A stretch of 40,118 nt of DNA, from positions 1-40,118 of the forward strand of contig JAIXMF010000098.1 of the NCBI GenBank assembly GCA_025201365.1. The letters are read 5' to 3'. This DNA comes from Syncephalis plumigaleata (Eukaryota; Zoopagomycota; Zoopagomycetes; Zoopagales; Piptocephalidaceae). Below, piece after piece: positions 1-10,200 of the stretch (position 1 is the stretch's first letter; each line of letters opens with the position of its first letter). The notes beneath the pieces are model-generated. The model was not told the DNA's origin. It saw nothing but the letters and a program-made list of their open reading frames with translations, and ran no database searches. The translations under genes and the position numbers were made by a program.

Positions 1-2602
1 TCCTTTTGAATGTTCAGAGCTTGAATATTCGGAAGATGACAACGACAACGACGATGATGATGATGATGATGATCGTCCATTGTCGACTATGACATCAATC
101 AGATTGTCAGCGGGTCCACTTTTGAATCTACAGAAAGAGGTGCATGATTGGAATCAACGTCCACGATCCAAGTCGCAAATTAATCTATCGCAACTTAATT
201 ATGATGGTGATCATTATGCATTGAATGGTAAATCGCATAGTAGCAATGGTGCATTGGCTCCTCCACCACCAAGATTACCGCCTCGTCGTGCTAGTTTCGA
301 TACATCTAGTAATAATCATTTTGTTACCACTGTTCTCGCTTATGCCAATAAGCAGAACTCGGTGAATAGAGCACAGGTAATCTAGCATAGCATAGTATAA
401 CATAGTATATTGCATGATAACTAATCTAATAACGATACATAGACCTGGTCAGGAACAGTATCAGCGCATACGTTAGCGACAATGGATGAAAAGGAGAGAA
501 AGCGCCAAGAATCAATATTTGAATTAATCATTACTGAACATGTATTTTTACGCAATATGATAACAGTTACTGAGGTGAGCCATGTTGGAATAAATAATCT
601 ATAATAGACATTTAATAACAGTAATATAATAATATAGGTGTTTCGTCGACCATTAGAGGCAGCTCTTTCCGCCCAAGAAATTGAAAGTGTATTTTTAAAT
701 CTAGACGAGATTATCATGTATAGTGCACGATTATTGAATGATTTACTGAAACGACAAGAATCGGATAATCGCGTGCTAACTAGTATAGGTGATATATTTA
801 CATTGCATGTAAGTTATACTGGTCACATTGTGTATTTCTTGATTACATTAACTGAATGATTACTAGATGTCTGATATGCAATGCTTTCATTCTTATTGCT
901 CGCGTGAGTCTACAGCAGCACGTCGCTTACAGTATCATCGTAGTCGAGATCCGCGTATTGTGGCTATTCTGCAAGAGGCACGTCAAAATCCTCGATCGCA
1001 AAAGTTGGATCTAAGCACGCTGCTCATTGAACCGATGCAACGTATCACTCGGTATAAGTTGCTATTAAAACAGGTAGATTAATGATTGACATAGCAATGA
1101 ATAGATGAATAACCATGATTGTGTTCTCTCATAATTATAACTGTGTAAACTAGATACATCAATTGACATCGGAAAGAAGTAGAGACTATAAACAGCTGTC
1201 GAATGTAGTGGATGGACTCGAAACACTACTAGTGGAGACAAATGAATCCACGCGTGTATTAGAGAATATTGATCGTTTACGTGAAATCAATTCATGGGTG
1301 GATCTATCTGATCTCGGCAAGGTAAAAAGATAATGTATGCATTTGCGTAGTACGACTAGTATTAATTATAGAAATGTGATTAGCATTTTGACTTGACCGG
1401 ACAGACTATTCATTTTGAGCAACGATACATCATTTTGGATAGTGTACTCGTGAAGGCAAATAGTGGTCGTAAACTACATGCCTATTTATTTACAGATATG
1501 CTCCTGTTAACACAACCACCGAAATATCGATCAACGAGTGGATATAAGAATGCCGTCTATCGAGAAGTAAGTGTTTAGGTAAAGCGCATATGAATGTATG
1601 CTAACCCAATCTATACAATTATTAGCCATTATTACTAAATGAAATTGAGATACGCGGTAATCCAACACTGCGTAAATCATCAGGTTAGTTAGCATTGAGT
1701 AGAATCGTGATAGATATAGTCTATTTACGAAGCAATCACCACTTTAATAGATTGCTGCTTCCAGATACTACACGATAGTAAGACTATTACGTTGAAGGCC
1801 GCCAATGTTGGTAGTAAGACGAAATGGGTCAATGAAATCGTTAAAGCCAAGAAATCTTTTGAACTATCAAAGGAAATGCTTGATGGTAATATCATAGGGG
1901 AAACAAGAGAGATAATAAATTGATACTGACTAATTGATGTGTGTGCGTGCATGCGTATATGCATGTCTATCCTAATAACAATAGGTGCACCACCTCCCGA
2001 GAATACTGTACTTGGTACATTAAGCGTATTGGTATGCGAGGCAGGCGCTCTAGTCAATCCCGATCAATATGGTAACTATTACCACCGTTCAGTAGACTAT
2101 CGTGCATTTTAGTTAACCCACTATTGTAACAAGCACTCCGCACCACTGTCAATGCCTATTGCGTACTTACTGTTTGCGGACAACAGAAGAGAACAAACAC
2201 CATTGGAGATAGTAATAATCCACGCTGGCAAGAGGTATGTGCAACTATACGGAATGATAAACGTATCTAGTCTAAACAAGTATTTGTTCTCATTCATTAG
2301 ACATTTCTATTTCCCGTTGATGATCTACGTGAGGCAATTCGAGTCGATGTCTACCATAGAATATCGAAATACAGTCAACCAGGTATGTGTGTGTAGTATG
2401 CTAATTAATCATTCATAACAGACAATCTAATCATTATTATTATTATTTGACGACACGATGCTTAGAATTCCTCGGTAGTGCCGAGGTCAATCTCTCCACG
2501 TTGGATCATTATGGCGGCAAGTCAACAAAGACCACCTTCCGTCTAAGTAATGCTAAGCAAAGGGGAAGTGTTACCCTAAGCCTCAAGTTTGATCCAAAAT
2601 AG
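1..2602 (+). CDS. RhoGEF (DH-PH-C2), 5' end outside window
   Basis: Guanine nucleotide exchange factor for a Rho-family GTPase, expected at the plasma membrane. My join: 1-376, 443-574, 638-808, 867-1073, 1154-1321, 1384-1566, 1626-1683, 1751-1885, 1985-2071, 2134-2234, 2301-2382, 2466-2602, phase-consistent throughout. The visible N-terminal part has an acidic run from a (GAT)n tract and a proline-rich patch (APPPPRLPPRR). The DH domain starts with RQESIFELIITEH and contains the helix LIEPMQRITRYKLLLKQ. A PH domain follows (RYIILDSVLV, HAYLFTDMLLL, ending TKWVNEI), and then a C2 domain (GTLSVLVCEAGALV, NNPRWQE). The stop is TAG at 2600-2602. DH, PH and C2 family calls are secure; the GTPase partner and the missing N-terminus are unknown. 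The acceptor of exon 10 (CAAG at 2130-2133) is the least usual, but the only one that avoids an in-frame TAA. Confidence 0.88.
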
Positions 2603-3143
2603 ATACAAGCATCTGTATTGTATAGCATTGTTGTGGCGTTAGATATATTTTTTATTGAATTATAGTTTAAATACAATATTAATTATTCATAACCATTGAT
2701 ACTAATTGCATCGATGATAATGGAATGACACTCTCATGTTACATGTCTAATTCAATAAGTATGATTGCTCATAAGTTGTACATTCATGTGGTAGTGAGAA
2801 GAATGCTATGTGGTACATTTTAAGTAAAGGTGACCGTACTACCATATGGCTAATTGACCAGGGTAACTCATGGCAATGCTACTTTATGCATTCGGGCTGC
2901 ATTACCGGTTAGTATAAACAGGTTGTCATATACGGTCTAATAGTTTAACGCTATCATCTCGGCTATAAGTCGAGCACTTTTTGACACATTTAACTTGTCA
3001 TCTTCATACTCACTCTTCTACTCTACTCTACTCTAGCTACTACTGTTGCTACTCGTATATACCACTGCCTTATACTCTCGTTCTATTCTACTCCCGTTCT
3101 AGTCTGTTTATCTGTCTATCCATTCCGCTAGGCCAACATCAAC
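2603..3143 (+). promoter_or_regulatory. RhoGEF 3' region and promoter of the peptide gene
   Basis: No coding region is visible. The first part is the AT-rich 3' flank of the RhoGEF gene. TATA-like sequences lie at 2913-2918 (TATAAA) and 2964-2969 (TATAAG), about 230 and 180 bp before the next ATG. From about 3000 to 3130 the plus strand is strongly CT-rich, with repeated TCTAC units, as in leaders of well expressed fungal genes. This suggests strong transcription of the secreted-peptide gene, but that is inference. Confidence 0.5.
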
Positions 3144-3896
3144 ATGAAGTTCTCTGCCATTGTCGCTATTGCCGTCGCCGTTGTCGCTCTCACAAGTATA
3201 GTCGCCGTTGAAGCTAGTCCTGCCTTGGATCGTCGTGGTATGTCTGGCCGTGTCCCTATCAATTGATGTACTAATCGTTGCTTATTGTTTCATTGTCCAC
3301 TGATGATTACTGATAGCTCGTAAGTTCATGTGTATCAAATGATTGATTTGACGTGCTAATCACATCATAATATTTATCCTATCTCTGAATTTGTTAGCTC
3401 AAGATGAAGGTGAGCTATCTTGTTGATTACTACAAGCACTATACTAATCGTAATATAAATCAAATCGTATGTATGACTTTCATTTTCAAGATGTTGTAAG
3501 CTACTATTTTGATCGTAATGCATGACTACTAATCACGTTATGGCACACGATCCACGTATACTTTTGTATAAGAGAAAATAAGTCATCATTCTGGCTGCAA
3601 TGTATAGCGTACTAATTAAGCGTGACACATCATTCCCGTATGTTTTTATATGATAGGACGTAAGTTAATACCTGATCCTAATGTACGCTTACTTATTACA
3701 ACATGGTACATGATCCACTTATATTTCCTATGATAGAAAGTAAGTTACCACTTTGACTGCAATGTATAGCGTGTTAATCACGATACAATCTACATCATCT
3801 AAACGATAGTAATAAGCGGTAAGTAATAATCCACAATAATCATACCCGTACTAATCCATTATGATTACAGAGCAAGACAAGGACATCATCAAGTAG
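3144..3896 (+). CDS. secreted small peptide gene built of micro-exons
   Basis: Exon 1 (3144-3237) encodes a classical signal peptide: MKFSAIVAIAVAVVALT, a hydrophobic core, then a small-residue region and a dibasic ALDRR that would suit a Kex2-type protease. The signal peptide is followed by a chain of tiny exons, each with an AG in front and GTAAGT, GTAAGC or GTGAGC behind: CTC 3317-3319, CTCAAGATGAAG 3398-3409, ATGTT 3491-3495, GAC 3657-3659, AAA 3737-3739, then TAATAAGCG (3810-3818) or CG (3817-3818), and a last exon from 3871. Joined in order, the first five after the signal exon read APQDEDVDK in frame. The 3' end is uncertain: TAA in the 3810 exon, TAG at 3894-3896, or later stops depending on which micro-exons are used. 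An AATAAA lies at 4022-4027. No family is recognised. The signal peptide exon is secure; the exact exon chain is inferred. Confidence 0.6.
3496..3822 (+). repeat. tandem duplication of intron plus micro-exon units
   Basis: Segments 3496-3659 and 3660-3822 are diverged direct copies of about 163 bp. Both begin at a donor (GTAAGC, GTAAGT), share TGATC.TAATG, ATGG.AC..GATCCAC, and the identical block TGCAATGTATAGCGT at 3596 and 3758 (offset 162). In copy 2 the micro-exon AAA is followed by GTAAGT (3740). In copy 1 the matching AAA at 3575-3577 is followed by ATAAGT, so the donor G is replaced by A and the intron runs on to 3656 (161 nt, about twice the local norm). Confidence 0.7.
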
Positions 3897-4039
3897 ATAT
3901 TATAGGTATTCAAGTCAAGAATGGATTGGTGCAAGACCCTTTAGTGTCCATGCTACTCAAGTCATTATTCCTTGGTACAACAACAAGTATATCTACAAGA
4001 TCATCATTCAATCATTTATTGAATAAATATATATGATCA

Positions 4040-5347
4040 TTATTCCTGTTTTAATGCTTTCTCATCATCACTGGCTGTAGTACTGACATTGTCACCATCC
4101 TGCTCTTGTTTGCTGTTACGCGGACGATGTTCAAATCGTGGTAAAGCCAAAAGAGCATATCGTTTGACGAACATTGGTAAATTACGATAGATAAATGGCG
4201 GTAATGGTACGAGTGGACTAGTACTAGCTAGATACTCCTCGTAGATCGACCATGCACCTAGTCGATTCATACGTCGTGCGTGATATCGCTCGCCAAGTGG
4301 CATACCCGAAAGTCCAATAAGTATCAATGCGGTAAAGATAGGAGGCATTGCTACGCCGAGAGAAAGACCTACCACTGTTGCTGTTGCTCGTTGATGCATC
4401 ACTGGCCATAGCAAGGGTAGACATCCTAATGAATGACCAAACCTATTTGAATAATTTTAATAAAAAATGATGATGATAATAATGATTAACGAGCGAGCAC
4501 AATTGGTGCAATGTAAGAGAAGAAGAGGATACTTGCCATAGCATGATGTCACCGAAATAGTTGGGATGACGACTCCATCGCCAAATGCCACGTCGACACA
4601 GACTAGTTGGCTCTGTGCGTGTGAGTGTATACCGGAACCGTTGCTCGTCCGCCACTAATAATAACAAGGTATAGAATTAGATGCAACGAGCTGGATTACT
4701 TGATTGCTTGCTGGCTGGCTTACCTGTTTCTATCAGCATGCCAGCAATCCAGCATGTAATGCCTACAGTATCCGTCCATTCTTGCCATGTATACGCCGCT
4801 TGTGTTGCACCTGGTGCGGCCAATGCAGCCGAAGAGCATGCAAGAGCGAGTGGCAGTACACCAAGCCATCCCCACAATGATTGTAGAACCCAGAAGAAGG
4901 TAAACATTCCTGGATCATCTCGAATGCCATCCATACGTGGTTCCTTTCCATGCTTAATTGTACGGCGAAGTAGAAATACTGTAATAATAATGAAATGATA
5001 GTACACGAGTGAGTAGTTGTCATCATTATCACTTTGATTGATGTCACTATTACCTCCTAGTCTTAAGGCCCACAAAGTGATACTACTGGCCAATACAAGA
5101 TGACGCGGATGAAATGCCTATTGCGCAGCAAGCATGGTTAGTATGACATTTTGAATCACTCCATGCTATTTGCTAAATATACCTCGCTTTGCCATAGGAC
5201 AAGCCATGCTCCCGCAGCAAACGCGGAAGATCCGGCAAAATCAGTAAACGTATCCTTTTGAGTTAGCCAGGCATAGATGCTATACGGTATTTGATAGGTA
5301 ACCACGCCGATGGCAGCAATAGATAATCGATCAGTTAGCTGTTCCAT
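4040..5347 (-). CDS. DUF1295 / steroid-5-alpha-reductase-like membrane protein
   Basis: Integral membrane protein of the DUF1295 family, related to 3-oxo-5-alpha-steroid 4-dehydrogenase C-terminal domains; the substrate is unknown. My join on the minus strand: 5347-5183, 5117-5054, 4978-4724, 4654-4537, 4442-4040, giving 334 residues, near the usual ~300. Family signs are WALRLGVFLLRR with a downstream charged loop, ADEQRFRY, and RGIWRWSRHPNYFGDI, the conserved segment likely to bind the nucleotide cofactor. The C-terminus is hydrophilic and acidic. The ATG at 5347 was chosen because it opens a hydrophobic N-terminus directly; an ORF continues upstream to 5491 without an ATG, so a further 5' exon is possible. 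The fourth intron fits phase only with a GC donor (GCAAGT). The gene converges on the peptide gene, with about 140 bp between their ends. Confidence 0.82.
4443..4536 (-). other. probable GC-AG intron in the DUF1295 gene
   Basis: On the minus strand the exon ends CTATG and the intron opens GCAAGTATCC, ending AAATAG before GTTTGGTC. Joining there keeps the frame (MLWFGHSLG), matching the hydrophobic stretch expected after RHPNYFGDI. The overlapping GT four bases later (GTATCC) leaves a phase that leads into the wrong frame for the conserved C-terminal part. Confidence 0.6.
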
Positions 5348-5984
5348 TTTATATATACACTTGGAACTGAGTGTGGCGCGGCTATTATCCAAGTAGCTAC
5401 AGGATACGAAATAATCGAGGAGATAAACAATGAACAACCAGAGAATAGGCGAGAGAACAAAGAACGTGGCCCATTCAACCAGTGCGATCAATGAGCATCT
5501 TTATAGCAAAGGTGCATTGCAACGTGTATGCCAAATGCGATAAAGCGTGCTGCCAAACCAATTATCGCGTGTGTGCACTATCATTTATGTGCCACACTGT
5601 ACATATTCATAGTTCGAACGGGTAAACCATGAATATGTACAGTTTATTTGCCTTTTCTAATCCTAGTTTTTTTTTGTTTATTACCCAATGTCCTACTAGT
5701 AATAGGCGTGTACTCCCGTATATTTACATTGATATCATTTGTAAAGTTGCTTATTATTTTAAGCCAACCACAATATCATCACTATCGATATGCATAAAGA
5801 ATGTTAAAGGCCTGCACCGGTTTCATCTATTTCGTGCGTAAACTACACACGCCCATGCGTGTATATATAGGAGCGAAAAGCTTAGCCACTACGAGAATAT
5901 GTCCGTTTCTTTTTCGTCGCTAATAGTTCCTGTTCAATAATCATACTTGTTTGTTATTCTACTCGCTATTATTTATTATATCAA
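5348..5984. promoter_or_regulatory. divergent intergenic region, DUF1295 / 7TM
   Basis: This is the shared upstream region of two divergent genes. A TATATATA at 5862-5869 lies about 120 bp before the 7TM start. A perfect inverted repeat sits at 5597-5642. The stretch 5348-5491 is open on the minus strand and hydrophobic if translated, so it may hold the true N-terminus of the DUF1295 protein. Nothing else is recognised. Confidence 0.45.
5597..5642. repeat. perfect 14-bp inverted repeat with 18-nt loop
   Basis: CTGTACATATTCAT at 5597-5610 is matched exactly by its reverse complement ATGAATATGTACAG at 5629-5642. It lies between two divergent promoters. It could be a binding site for a dimeric regulator, a hairpin, or the remains of a tiny inverted-repeat element. 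Confidence 0.8.
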
Positions 5985-6994
5985 ATGCCACTTATCGATA
6001 ACGATATTATTGCTAATTATACCTCTACGGATGGAAGTAAACGGAAAAGCTGGGGTGTATTTCTATACCCACCTGGGGAGAGAAACCTCGCTGACTTTTT
6101 CGTCGAGACATCCGATAATCTAGAGGATCAACGGAAATGCTTGTTTGGCGTACAAACGGGCATCGTACTAATGGTCGTGATTCTCTATCTCTTCGTGCAT
6201 AATCTATTTATCGCATGTAGGATGACCATGAGACGACCACGCTCCATAATGTCATGGTGCTGTCTAGCTGCTGCAGGCTCCGCCATAATAAACGGTACGC
6301 TGGTCGCACTGGCCATGCTAGGCGTAGCGTTCAATTGTCGCAATGTCGTCTGGGGAACCGGCACGTCTATGTCGATAGGATTCCTGTGTAATGGTCTAAT
6401 CCTGTTGCATAAAGCGTATTTAGTATCGTGTCGACAGAAATGGATAATCTACGTCAGTATTCCATTTATACTAACGGAGATGCTCTACATGCTCGTGTTG
6501 ACACACGTCACCTTTACGTCGTTCGATGTGAATATAGGCTGTGCCATGTTCTACCCGCCCGCCTTCCTATGGTTCTGGGCGGGTGCAGTGGCGCCGCTTA
6601 ATATACTTTTCTCCGTGATATTCTGTCGAGTCGCCTATCGTCAGTACAGATTGTTTGGCTCGGATGCGTGGAAGCGACTTGCACGCGACGGTATACAAAC
6701 ACTATGTATAGCCGCATTGTCGAACACTGCTTGCTGTCTACTTATAGTCACTCATTTCGGTAGGACTAATACCGATTTCTTTTTGGTCACTGACTGGTAA
6801 ACGTCTCTTATTAGCAATAATAATAGTAACAGTACTAACATATTTCTAGGGCGATCGTTACCACCGTGCTAATTCATCATTGTCGAGATATGCGAAAGAT
6901 GAATAGTTCATCTCATCGTCCCAAAACCAATTATGTACTTCATCTATCACAGATTGCTACGGCAGCATCTGCGAATATAGAACATGCTGCTTAG
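5985..6994 (+). CDS. seven-helix membrane protein, receptor-like
   Basis: Two exons (5985-6796, 6850-6994) encode 318 residues. Seven hydrophobic segments are seen at about 54-77, 89-115, 120-143, 152-175, 193-216, 235-257 and 264-280. The extracellular-type N-terminus of about 50 residues has an NYT glycosylation sequon at 11, and the C-terminal tail of about 40 residues is basic and Ser/Asn-rich. This topology resembles G-protein-coupled receptors, but I recognise no diagnostic class motif (no DRY, NPxxY or Ste2/Ste3 signature), so function is open. The intron splits the codon for W271 just before helix 7 continues. TATATATA about 120 bp upstream fits the promoter. A (TTA)n tract follows the stop. 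Confidence 0.75.
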
Positions 6995-7022
6995 TATTGA
7001 AAACCAATAGACGTACATACAT

Positions 7023-7052
7023 ATTATTTATTATTATTATTATTATTATTAT
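7023..7052 (+). repeat. (TTA)n microsatellite
   Basis: Some nine TTA/ATT units in the 3' flank of the 7TM gene, followed by AT-rich and A-rich sequence up to the URB1 start at 7259. No gene is seen in 6995-7258. Confidence 0.9.
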
Positions 7053-7258
7053 CATAGATAAAAGTACTTTAATATAAACATGAATCATACTCGTTGACCA
7101 TTTTAATGTAGCAAGTTATGTTGTGTAATTGTACTCCCATTTTTATTACCGCACCTTTTCTACAGACATCACAATTAAATTAAAGACAAAAACAAAAAAA
7201 AGAAAAATAGTGAATTCCTCCTCCTCTCTTTGCCTCTCGCTCTTTCTCGTTATTCAAC

Positions 7259-10200
7259 ATGACTGATGCAGTTCCTTCAACGACAAAGGAAGTTTACGAT
7301 CCAACTGCATTCACCACAATTGCAGATTTGTATGCTGCACTAAAGAATGAACAAACTGGTATATTTGAACGAGGTGTGTGTGTGTTAGAGAAGTTAATGA
7401 ATTGGAACTGACCACGTATTCTTGTAGCATTATTATGTCTCAAGTGTGAACTTGAAGCTAGAGCTGATGCAGCACCAGGTATCGGTCTGCTTGATGCCTA
7501 TCTAAGAATCGGGAATATCGAAGAGCTAACACGACTATGGGATCGATCGCGTGAGGTAAGGCTACACGATACGCATATTGAATGACATCATTAAATCGAT
7601 GATTAGCTTAATAGCATGACGGTCGACGTGTTAATGGTGGCAAGTTTCAGAGAGCTAATGCAACGATGCTCTCGTCTGCCAGAGTTACGATCAGTCGGCA
7701 CGGCATTGGCACGCGCTATTATACAAGATCGAATGAAGCTAGTTTATCGTTTACTTTCAGCATCGAAATCTAACGCGAATATCGCTGCTCTGGGACTATT
7801 AACAGCCATCAATGCACAAGGATCCATTATTGCCGGAGAACTCTATACCAACTTTAATTTCTCGCTTAATGTACGTATAATATTCCATATATATATATGC
7901 ATGTATATCTTTACTTATATCTCATACTATCCTAGGCACTACGTCGTATTTCTAGTCGTCTATTCATGCAGTCAAAGGACAATACCAAGGATAAGAGTAA
8001 ATTTGCAAAATTAGGTAAATTATACGTATATGATTGCATTCATCGAGCGTGTTACTAAGTAATATCTTAATAGAACGCGCGCATTATGTTCATTTTATGC
8101 TATCTTTCATTAAATACGGAGATATTAGCGTGAAGAAAGCTGTTATTAGCAGTAAAGAATTTGCCACGGGTGTACTCGGTCATCTTCATCTGGATAGTAA
8201 TGAGGTAAGCGAGTAACATGATTGTATTGTATATATTTGACATTATACTAATGAATAAAAATGAAAAGATTATCGAAGAAACGTTGAATGCAGTGAAAGA
8301 GCATATAGTACAAGAACGTCGATTACCACGATTCGAGGTCATTTCCATATTTACATCATCTTTACTGGAACATGTACGTATTATTTGTTTAATTGTTAAC
8401 TCGTTACTGACTACTTCTTATTTGTTGTTTCTGCATTACTAGATTGTCAAGCTATTTACCATTCATACAGATGACATTAAGAACGTAGTATATCAGTTCT
8501 TCGTAGATATTTGTCATCCTCAGTATGGATTATGCGGTAGTGATGAGCATTGGCAGATGCAAGATAATAATAGTAGTAGCAGTGTAAAAACGACAGAGAA
8601 ATCGAAGTCAAGTAAACGACGCTTACCGAACGGCAGTGACAATCATCGATTTATTCTACGCTTATTGCCATTACTTAAGCCTACTGATGATACGAAGCAG
8701 CGTGATCTGTTACTATTCATACTTGGAACATGGTCAAACATTATTGGAATGTAAGTATACCATTCTTACTCTTACTATATAGATATTGACATTGACATTG
8801 ATCATTAGTTATTGGAAGTCAAATTCACTAAGCTTTGAACCACGACTCTCGACACCATGGCTTGCCAATATGTCATTACTGCAAAAGATCTTAATGCTAC
8901 CGGTACCGACATTGGATGCCACTATGCGCCCTCCATCTACAGCATCCATTATGGTGCACATCTTGCCACAAACATCCTTACCTCGTAATCTTCTTAGTAG
9001 AGGATTACAACATGCTAATACGCTAGTCCAGTATACGATGCTATGTTGTATGGAGCAGATATTTACTAAAATGTCAAAAGTAACAATGGCCATACAAGAT
9101 ATCATGACACGTAGTAAGGATCCAACTATCTGGCAAACCACACTAGAGGATGTACAACTACGTCTATGGTTGTCATTACCTGATGTACAAACGATCATTG
9201 GATTAGTAGCTAAGAAGGCAGAGAATGAACGTAGTGATCTATTATCAGAGAAGGCCATTAATGTTATTGGTCATTATCTTCGTTGTCAGAATAAGGTAAG
9301 CATAAGCATATGGTTAAACAAGTTGATTACTATTACTAATGAAATGTTAATCATTGTATAGCAAATGACAGGACAAAAGTTCAATTTGAATAAATTATGG
9401 CCAGCTGATCTATTCAGTGTACATCCTCGATTACAACTATGCTATCTTACTTTAATGAAGACAAGCTATTATAGTAAAGCAACAAATCAACCCAGTACGT
9501 ATACTCATATATAGATATTCATAATATATATTCACTAATTATTATTAGATCTATTAGTTGATTTATTACCTGGACCAATGACATTGTGTATTAGTTCACC
9601 TTGTGCTGAAATACGATCAATGGCGATTGATGTTGTAGTCTCTGGATTAAGTGCATCGACTCTATTCGAACATCATCATCTCGAGGCATGGGCGTATATC
9701 GATGCCTTTACTAGAATGGCATTACCAGGTCAATCATTAACAGATGACACACGTATTGTATTGCAACTACTTGTAGATGCTGTCAAGATGTGTTTAGCAT
9801 CACCCTATGCAGCAGCTGATGCAGTAGTTCAAACAACATCACGAGCCATGGTGAGACATCCATTGCCTGTGAATGACATTGATGCAAACAAGTATTCGTC
9901 AAGGATACGAGCATGGATTCAATATCAGGACTCATTAACATCACGTCTTCCGGTAAGTCCATTGTTATGGGCCTTATTAGAACAATGGAAGATGCAGCAT
10001 TATGCATCGTGTCGTGGTGTTGCAATCTATATGACGCATTTGTTACGTGCATTATCCGATGGATTTGTACCCGCGATATTCCTCGGTGAATTCATGGAAC
10101 AAGTGCCAATTGCATTATACGATTCTGTAGAGCCATTGACTGCCATAGTGCATCGATTAAAGTCTACTTCATGGCTCACTACTCGGCATCAATCGTGTAA

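Noticed and set aside
1725-2057. Minus-strand ORF over the RhoGEF PH/C2 region
   Set aside because: Antisense shadow of confirmed exons and introns.
4531-4540. GTATCCTC in the DUF1295 gene as a third U12 donor
   Set aside because: The phase does not fit any acceptor that restores the conserved frame, and no TTAAC-type branch site lies near the acceptor; the GC donor fits better.
5611-5619. AGTTCGAAC resembling a tRNA T-loop
   Set aside because: No matching acceptor, D or anticodon arms around it; it lies in the loop of the 14-bp inverted repeat.
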